Notes under the pieces: generated by a model
Told to the model about the DNA's origin: nothing
The model's input: only the letters and a program-made list of their open reading frames with translations
Databases searched by the model: none
Position numbers and translations under genes: made by a program
Source of the DNA: Glandiceps talaboti
Taxonomy: Eukaryota > Hemichordata > Enteropneusta > Spengelidae
Assembly: GCF_964340395.1 (NCBI RefSeq)
Contig: NC_135571.1
Span: 10,631,440 to 10,646,439 of the forward strand
Length of the DNA: 15,000 nt
Direction of reading: 5' to 3'
Shown here: positions 9,128-15,000 of the stretch, in pieces
How positions within the stretch are numbered: position 1 is the stretch's first letter
How the letters are laid out: the number at the start of each line of letters is the position of its first letter

Positions 9128-9142
9128 ATGTATGTATGTATG
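8985..9142. repeat. TATG/TGTG microsatellite at the retroelement 3' end
   Basis: TATG units with a TGTC variant block and a (TG) run at about 9080-9111. It begins directly at the 3' end of the Penelope-like element. The CVCV/HTHT ORFs over it are artefacts. Confidence 0.97.
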
Positions 9143-10396
9143 CAAATCCTGTTTTCTCGTTTTTGTAACATCTGGCGATATTTCTGAACCCAACAAATAC
9201 AAATATACTGGTATGTCAGACCATGCCAATATAGTACTTGTACTGAAACCCGTTTAACTGAGAATTTTTGTCTTTAAATATTCATGAATATCATTTTATT
9301 TTGTTGCAATAAATAGATTTTTTAGGATGTGTAAACGTTGCAATGTAATTTACTTTATCAAATGTTTCTGTGTTGATGGATTTGTGAAGGTCTATACTGT
9401 GTGCCCGTGTTTCCTGCATTGTACACGGACTCATAAAAGTGACGCTGACCTCATGATGGTCGATTATAACAGAACACTGGAAGACAAATTTATATTATTG
9501 AAAAAAAAAATTAAAAAACCATACAGTATTACTTAAGATTATTTATCATTTTTACAATAATTTCAGCCATGGCTTCACACAATGCACGTAAAAAAAATGT
9601 GATATCGAATAAACACAAGGATGAGAAACGGATACTTATTTTGAATTTTCAATCTATAAATCATCAACCTTGTTGTTTTGTATTTAAAAAAAAACAGTCT
9701 TGAGCAAAAGTGACAAAGTCCGTGTTTTTTTAATGTGTAACAAGTTTGTCATTGTTTGTATGTATGATAAAGATGTGTTTTGGAAACCTTTGATAAAACA
9801 CGAGTAATAACAACGTCACGTCAAGTCCCCTTAAGTGTATGTTGTTTCTCCGTATATTTATTCATGGTGTCGTTTCAATAACTAGTCTACGAGTAAAGTC
9901 GGACTCGCACATTACGTTTCAATAACCTTATAATGATCAGTAATGAACTAAATTTCTTGCATATTAATTAGTCTTATTTGCATATTTTCTCAGTTTCTAA
10001 AATCCGATTTTGAATTTGATACTTAAACCTGATATCACGTAAATGCCCAAACATTTCATCAGCTTGGTAGATCAAATGATTTACAAAGGTTGCAGAAGCT
10101 GTAACTATGGAATTTGTCAAACTGACGAGGATCGCCGACCATGACATTGATAGCTCAATGTATTGTATGTTCTTTGCATGGAACTTGTCCAATTCCTGCT
10201 TCACACGGGCAGGCAAACGTATAACACAACAGTATTATTTTTCGCTGTTTGTATTACTATGTGACACACACTTTAAAACCAAGGTAAGATTACTTTTGAA
10301 ATTAGGATGAAAAGTGTTACAATCCAAACTTTGATATCAGGTGGGAATGAAGGGTTAGGAAGCTATTACCCAGGAAATTGTTTGTTTTTTCCTTGA
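9143..10396. other. Intergenic stretch with no recognised gene
   Basis: AT-rich DNA. Two short ORFs stand out but are not recognised. One is a plus-strand 69-codon ORF at 9327-9536. The other region, 9974-10310, is open on both strands: minus KFHAKNIQYIELSMSW, plus MEFVKLTRIADHDIDSSMYC. The plus-strand frame ends at a donor-like AAG/gtaaga (10281-10289). Nothing here can be assigned a function. Confidence 0.4.
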
Positions 10397-10660
10397 GTCA
10401 ATTATTTTCCGGACGCTGTTTCATTTTTACTTTACACAGGATTCTACAGGAATGGATACGGAATAAACTGGGACCTGGCCCTTCAGAGATATTTCATAAA
10501 TCTCATATTACCCAAATACTTCGAGTTTCCAAATCATTTTAGTAATGTAACGGAAAATGCCGTCAAATTTCTATTTTACTTTTCCCCAGATACTAGTAGT
10601 AGTCTCCCAAATTTTGGCTTAGGTGTTCGCCCAGCTGATCGCAATCGCTCACTCAGGTAA
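10397..10660 (+). CDS. Candidate exon, unrecognised open frame
   Basis: An open frame of 87 codons with no ATG, so easily missed. It follows an in-frame TGA and ends at TAA. Its core reads FYRNGYGINWDLALQRYF and later PKYFEFPNHFSNVTENAVKF, mixed hydrophobic and aromatic with potential N-glycosylation sites. Inside it are a good acceptor (ttttactttacacag, ending 10439) and a donor-like CTCAG/gtaatt at 10656/10657. A spliced exon of 217 nt is therefore possible, as is a terminal exon ending at the TAA. I do not recognise the family. The upstream donor at 10283 does not give a clean phase match, so a gene model cannot be completed. It may equally be chance. Confidence 0.28.
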   Translation, partial: VNYFPDAVSFLLYTGFYRNGYGINWDLALQRYFINLILPKYFEFPNHFSNVTENAVKFLFYFSPDTSSSLPNFGLGVRPADRNRSLR

Positions 10661-11207
10661 TTATTTTACAAAAAAAGAACAGACGTGCGAGGTAATTAAT
10701 TTCAATTATTAAAACAAAGATAAGTGATATAGCATGTATTATTATAAATCGTCTCCTACGTACTGGCCAATATATTAATCCTGTTATCACAAGTTCTGTG
10801 TCGAGCGTTATCCATTATTGACATGTACAACAGACAAACAAAATAAAGAACATGGTGTCAAGCCGGTTACTCGTCGTTGCCATTGCTGTAAAATTTTGTT
10901 ATCTGCAGTTCTAAAGCGTAATTAAAATTGTCGATGTCCATACATTGTAGTATACTATACAAGCAAAATACGATTTGCCAATTTTGTCTCCGAAATTAGC
11001 TTTTAAGTTTCAATTTTATACATCAGATACCAAAAAGAAGACCAAAAAAATGGCTTGTTGTTCAAGTTTCGAAAAAGTACAGACTGAATAACAATATCAC
11101 GCTCATCAACAAAAGTGATTCAGAGCATTTGGAAGCCAGGCAAATCATTTTAGGTAAAACATTCTCAGTAATATAATATTAACGAAAGGTGGAACATTCT
11201 CATATAT
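10661..11207. other. AT-rich stretch, nothing recognised
   Basis: Unique AT-rich sequence with no long ORF, repeat or RNA gene that I can identify. Confidence 0.5.
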
Positions 11208-11417
11208 CATAATCATACGAATGATCGATACCGAAAACATTTCCACTCTGTAAACCTTTGGAGTTCTATTGGTCTTTGTTTCATTCCTGAGAGATTGAAG
11301 AAGTTGACAAGTAAATCTTTCAGCACCTACCTTTTCAAACAAGAGATGTGTGTGTTTTCTCTGCTTGCTAGAAGAGGATTGTTCGATTTACCAGCACCAC
11401 ACATGTAGTGTTTTTCA
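11208..11417 (+). pseudogene. Possible LINE reverse-transcriptase C-terminal relic
   Basis: A plus-strand frame ending at the TAG at 11415-11417 reads NDRYRKHFHSVNLWSS, then an IPERLKKLTSKSFSTYLF stretch. This has the layout seen at the C-terminus of many CR1/Jockey-like LINE polymerases: a YR-x-F segment, W-N/S-S-(I/L)P, then charged residues, S-x-x-x-F and L-F/L. A four-residue insertion (GLCF) separates WSSI from IPE, and stops lie upstream, so any element is decayed. The minus-strand 65-codon ORF at 11145-11342 is its antisense shadow. The resemblance is from memory of the family and short. Confidence 0.35.
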
Positions 11418-11517
11418 TTTATTCTAAAAATAGTCAATAGGGTGAGACCCTAATGTCAAACTGTATACTTACCAGCAAAAGTTACAATACCAAATTGGGA
11501 AATGGGAGAGGTCTTGC

Positions 11518-11532
11518 ACGTATGTATGTATG

Positions 11533-11566
<34 letters not shown>

Positions 11567-11625
11567 TGTATGTATGTATGTATGTATGTATGTATGTGTG
11601 TATGTATGTTCGTGTGTATGTGTGC

Positions 11626-11657
<32 letters not shown>

Positions 11658-11822
11658 ATGTATGTATGTATGTATGTATGTATGTGTGTGTGTGTATGTA
11701 TGTATGTATGTATGTATGTATGTATGTATGTATGTATGCATGCATGCATGCATGCATGCATGCATGCATGTATGTATGTATGTATGTATGTATGTATGTA
11801 TGTATGTATGTATGTATGTACG
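11518..11822. repeat. Long TATG/TGCA microsatellite flanked by ACGT
   Basis: 305 bp, mostly TATG, with a TG-rich block (about 11611-11641) and a perfectly self-complementary TGCA block (about 11738-11768). Both ends carry ACGT (cacgtatg on the left, gtacgtcc on the right). All six long ORFs across it are repeat translations. Confidence 0.97.
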
Positions 11823-12823
11823 TCCCAGCAATTCTTACACATACTTATTTCATAAACAACAAATTTTCTTTTTAGCTTTTTACAATGTATTAAGTTATAA
11901 TAACACATTTTGTCAGTGCTGATTGACATGGATTTTGCAAGTAGGAAGCCACGATAAAAAAATCATAAATTAAAAATCCCAAAATAAATTACCCAATCCT
12001 CGTCCATATGGCCATACGTCAGAGAACACACGAAATAGTTAAATATGCCTTTGATAGTTTTTTATTCATGCAATCATTTTATCATTTCCACCCTAATTTA
12101 CACTTCAATATTCAATAGCGAACTTGCAAACCCGCCATGTTGAATGTTGCATCATGGGAAATATGGTAATAAATACCAATGAATTGGTATTGTAAACAAT
12201 ACTGTTACATACTTTGCAACCACGAATGATCAATTCATTGTTACCCTGACCATTATGGGAGGTTTTTTATCAATAGCTCCAGATTAGGTATTTCGATAAC
12301 CACAGATAATCCCATAGTCCTTTGCGTCTGAGCATGCTCAGTCTTGATTGCAAGTTCCCTAATGAACAAGGACTTTTCTAGAATATAGGCTGAAGGTTAT
12401 TGATGGTATTCCATATGTTTCTCAGATTCTTCATATCATATGTATCGCAATCTTGTCACATTGTGTGCACAATTAGACGTTATTCCCCAATATTTGTTTT
12501 TGTTCAGAGCCAAGCAAAATACGAGTGACCTAAGGGCCCTTGTCACTACGAGTCGTTAGACGAGTAGTGACAATCCTTAGGTCACGAGTACGAAAGAAGA
12601 ACATTTTGAAGAATAACATAATTACACCAGCGCCAGTAATATCAAAGAAAAGTCGGGGAAAATAATGGCAATTTTGAACGTTTTGACTCATATTTCGAAC
12701 ACAGCAGAACCAGCTAGTGACACGTGTTGTGGTGACATAAATGCACGTTGTCGTGACGTAGAACGACCAGAGTATATATTCCATATTTTTTGTTCAACTG
12801 GGCTTGTGAATGGTATAATAACA
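11823..12823 (-). other. 3' flank of gene 2, putative 3' UTR
   Basis: Downstream of the SLC28-like stop codon on the minus strand. A minus-strand AATAAA (tttatt at 12061-12066) is the nearest canonical polyadenylation signal I see, about 760 nt past the stop. An imperfect inverted repeat lies at 12525-12585. ORFs here (12530-12784 minus, 12665-12850 plus) show no recognisable protein. Confidence 0.4.
12525..12585. repeat. Imperfect inverted repeat (hairpin) in the gene 2 3' flank
   Basis: Left arm gtgacctaagg-gccc-ttgtcactac pairs with right arm gtagtgacaa-t-ccttaggtcac around a 14-nt loop (gagtcgttagacga). Apart from an internal bulge of gccc against at, the two stems of about 11 and 10 bp are perfect. 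It could be an RNA structure in the 3' UTR or a small foldback element. Confidence 0.85.
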
Positions 12824-12852
12824 TCAAGTATCATAATCTTTGTACAGTAAAC
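12824..12852 (-). CDS. SLC28: Terminal coding exon of SLC28-like nucleoside transporter
   Basis: A minus-strand acceptor (gtgctattcttgttttgtag) precedes two bases that complete Gly, followed by LLYKDYDT and TGA (12824-12826). Spliced to the previous exon it gives ACIAG-LLYKDYDT. This fits the small residue-rich end of the last transmembrane helix of CNT proteins followed by a hydrophobic pair. The C-terminal tail of eight residues is much shorter than in vertebrate CNT3. The phase match (1 to 1) and good acceptor support it, but the exon is only 29 coding nt, so an alternative 3' exon cannot be excluded. Confidence 0.65.
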
Positions 12853-13173
12853 CTACAAAACAAGAATAGCACCATAAGATTCACTCCGGTCATTTTTACA
12901 TCTTCCCGCCAAAAAGTTATGTGCATTTCAAGTGTTTCTGACTACCAACAGTAAGTGGATCCACATATGAGTTGCTATTACTCGGTGGATTGAAATTTAC
13001 ATAAATGACAATGTTTGTAGGACGCTGGCTCAACTTCTGAGAATGAAATATTTCATTTTCAATCAACTTTTTTTTCATTTTCAATTCATTATCGTTCTCT
13101 GAAAACATCACCAAGGCAACAAAGAAACACTGATACCAATCATACAGGACAAAAGAATGGCGATATCCCTTAC
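12853..13173 (-). other. Intron of the SLC28-like gene
   Basis: 321 bp between donor gtaagg (13168-13173) and acceptor ttttgtag (12853-12860). The 126-codon ORF across 12917-13297 is the exon below read on through this donor. Confidence 0.65.
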
Positions 13174-13354
13174 CAGCAATGCACGCAGTCGAAAAGCATG
13201 TGCACGAACCAGCAATAAGTGCACGTGTGATGGTTTTAGATATATCAGGCTTCCTGTCTGGTACTAGTGATGATAGACAACCCATAACTATCCCCATACT
13301 GCTTATGTTATCAAATCCACAAAGAATATATGTCGCTATTACTTCTGAACGATT
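13174..13354 (-). CDS. SLC28: SLC28-like concentrative nucleoside transporter, penultimate exon
   Basis: 181-nt minus-strand exon, acceptor ttttgtaaatttcag (ctg at 13355-13357, phase 0), donor gtaagg (phase 1). It encodes NRSEVIATYILCGFDNISSM, then GIVMGCLSSLVPDRKPDISK and TITRALIAGSCTCFSTACIA plus one base. This is the C-terminal part of the CNT transport domain: RSE-IATY-LCGF before the second helical hairpin, the VP-RK-D loop, and the final RAL-AG-TACIAG helix. The protein moves nucleosides into cells with Na+ or H+ across the plasma membrane. An Asp (CGFDN) stands where many members have Ala, a possible substrate- or ion-site change. Confidence 0.9.
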
Positions 13355-13979
13355 CTGAAATTTACAAAATAATGTTTTTGAAATGATTTTTTTACTCTGC
13401 CTACGACATTTCTTGTATCATCAACTAAATCGATGTGACGTTATTTTGTTTTTAGTAAGTCTTCGAGTTTGATTTGGAGTCGATATGGTCGGTCGATGGC
13501 TGAGTTGTAAGTGTCTAGGCCCTTCTCTGTAAACACTGCACTCTGGGGATAGGACCTGTTGTCAGCTAGGGTTAGATCTAAATTTAGCCAGATCGGTGTG
13601 ATAGTCAGTCTGACCCGCAAACTTAAGTTTTCTACTGGTAGGCCTACTGTACGGTGGTAGGCTCCCATGTTAACAATTGCGCACTGCATGTACAAGTCAC
13701 GTGCATATCAATTGACTCTCCGACTAGGGGACGACAATAGTTCAACGTGGCGAAAACGCAATTCTTTTAGTTTAGGGGTGGGGTGGGATGGGATGGGGTG
13801 CGTTGAACCACTTTAGTTATCATCCGTCAAAAACGATTTTATATTTAATGGAATTAGTTTTGTACCCATAAATACAAATATTGTCAAATGAAAATGTCGT
13901 CAAATCAAGAAATGAAAGAATTTTCGCTATATTGCCATCTTAGCTGAATATTCACAACTGTTCAAATACTTGTTTATAC

Positions 13980-14025
<46 letters not shown>

Positions 14026-14335
14026 AGAAATTCACAAACAACAAGACAGCATTTTTTCTCACTATACAGTCTGGCTTTGTGTTCACAGTACTGCATACTA
14101 AATATTGATTTGAAATTGGTTGTGCTGTCTAAGACAATTATCAATTTGACCATTAACAGGTGGTGGGTGGGGGGTTTGACTCCTAACTAAAATAACTCAA
14201 TTTTTATCCAACATTGAACAGCAATTGATTTCGCCCCTCATATTATGATAGTTATACATTATCATTTTTATTACGAGTTAATATTTCAATGAGTGAAAAG
14301 TCGATTCGACTATAGAAATGTGGACCCTAGCTTAC
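13355..14335 (-). other. Intron of the SLC28-like gene
   Basis: 981 bp between donor gtaagc (14330-14335) and acceptor tttcag. It contains a (GTT)15 array, a G-rich run (about 13776-13800) and an 84-codon minus-strand ORF (13441-13695) that reads through smoothly but that I do not recognise. Confidence 0.65.
13981..14025. repeat. (GTT)15 trinucleotide microsatellite
   Basis: 45 bp of perfect GTT in an SLC28-like intron. On the transcribed strand it is an AAC repeat. Confidence 0.98.
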
Positions 14336-14512
14336 CGATATGGATGGTTCCTCACCGATGTCACCATTGTTCATGATTTCAGCCAATCGAACATACGCAA
14401 CGAATTCATTGATAAATAACTTTATTCCGATTAATTCAGCAACAATGTGACAGTCAGCCCACTCAACTCCGATGAGAAATGCCACTGGCATAAAAACATA
14501 GGAACATACCAA
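14336..14512 (-). CDS. SLC28: SLC28-like concentrative nucleoside transporter exon with NEFVAY motif
   Basis: 177-nt minus-strand exon (59 codons), acceptor ctcttcttctaccgtag (cta at 14513-14515), donor gtaagc (14330-14335), phase 0 at both ends. It begins LVCSYVFMPVAFLIGVEWAD, then CHIVAELIGIKLFINEFVAY. GIKLFINEFVAY matches the CNT family signature G-x-K-x3-N-E-F-V-A-Y exactly. The first codon is TTG (Leu), an internal codon and not a start. The exon ends EEPSIS and splices in frame to NRSEVIATY. The loop between NEFVAY and RSE is rather short. Upstream exons lie beyond the right edge of the window. Confidence 0.9.
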
Positions 14513-14654
14513 CTACGGTAGAAGAAGAGTAAAGTGTGACGTCACAAACTGATATGAATGCATGATCCTTGAATATTACACGTGGTGCATGATGGGAGTT
14601 AATGTTTGCTCCACCATGCCGACGGTGTTCTATGCATAGTTGAAGGCTTGGATC
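14513..14654 (-). other. Intron sequence upstream of the NEFVAY exon
   Basis: Short unique stretch between the acceptor and the minisatellite, with no further exon seen. The next upstream exon must lie beyond position 15000. Confidence 0.5.
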
Positions 14655-15000
14655 ATCGTCGTAAACCAATGTCCTCTTTACGGCAAAGCTACCTTATCGT
14701 CGTAAACCAATGTCCTCTTTACGGCAAAGCTACCTTATCGTCGTAAACCAATGTCCTCTTTACGGCAAAGTTACATTATCGTCGTAAACCAATGTCCTCT
14801 TTACGGCAAACCTACCTTATCGTAAACTAATGTCCTCTTTACGGCAAAGCTACCTTATCGTCGTAAACCAATGTCCTCTTTACGGCAAAGTTACCTTATC
14901 GTCGTAAACCAATGCCCTCTTTACGGCAAACCTACCTTATCGTAAACTAATGTCCTCTTTACGGCAAAGATACCTTATCGTCGTAAACCAATGCCCTCTT
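14655..15000. repeat. Minisatellite with 41/38-bp units and a 120-bp higher-order period
   Basis: Units read atcgtcgtaaaccaatgtcc then tctttacggcaaagctacct. Starts are at 14655, 14696, 14737, 14778, 14819, 14857, 14898, 14939 and 14977, the last open at the window edge. Two units (14819 and 14939) lack one cgt and are 38 bp. From 14737 the pattern 41+41+38 repeats twice (14737-14856, 14857-14976), with matching variants aaagtt, aaacct and the short unit in the same order. The array lies in an intron of the SLC28-like gene. Confidence 0.96.

Noticed and set aside
9974-10216. Minus-strand ORF with KFHAKNIQYIELSMSW, faintly reminiscent of an adenosine-deaminase-type segment
   Set aside because: Resemblance is limited to a few residues, there are no active-site motifs, and the opposite strand is open too.
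11456-11517. Possible minus-strand exon ending TSPISQFGIVTFAG before a perfect gtaagt donor (11467-11472)
   Set aside because: Good donor, but the upstream side is a microsatellite with no credible acceptor and the peptide is not recognised. It could be a noncoding 5' exon, but there is no support.
14655-15000. CRISPR-like array at the right edge
   Set aside because: Whole unit is repeated with no unique spacers; it is a minisatellite in an intron.

Overview
The window looks like nuclear DNA of a non-model animal, most plausibly a marine invertebrate; the species cannot be fixed from the sequence. Coding sequence is split into short exons with GT-AG borders. Introns are full of micro- and minisatellites, and there are relics of animal-type retroelements. 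The LamG-like jellyroll modules and the Penelope-like GIY-YIG relic are of kinds common in cephalochordates, hemichordates, molluscs and cnidarians. There is no bacterial gene organisation, and the long ORFs over TATG or GA arrays are repeat artefacts.

Gene 1 (minus strand, about 7668 down to 285, continuing off the left edge) is a modular secreted or surface protein. Its order is: a signal-peptide exon (7579-7668), three tandem LamG-like exons of about 1.3 kb periodicity (6536-7174, 5237-5896, 3929-4561), then at least three microexons of 21, 30 and 30 nt (2984-3004, 1942-1971, 285-314) for a Pro/Thr-rich stalk. Every border I could place is phase 1, so all modules splice in frame (about 689 codons visible). 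The middle LamG exon is a visible chimera of its two neighbours, which records an unequal crossover.

Gene 2 (minus strand, entering from the right edge and ending near 12824) is the 3' end of a concentrative nucleoside transporter (SLC28/CNT family). Three exons are visible (14336-14512, 13174-13354, 12824-12852), joined in phases 0 and 1. They carry the CNT signature G-x-K-x3-NEFVAY and a stop codon after a very short tail.

Between the genes lie a 5'-truncated Penelope-like retroelement on the plus strand (7943 to about 8984) wedged between two microsatellites, a possible LINE C-terminal relic (about 11208-11417), an unrecognised open stretch with splice-like borders (10397-10660), and two long TATG arrays. 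The introns hold an 18-copy 49-bp minisatellite, an 82-copy GA tract just downstream of a LamG splice donor, and a 49-bp near-perfect palindrome. The right edge is a 41/38-bp minisatellite with a 120-bp higher-order period that runs off the window.
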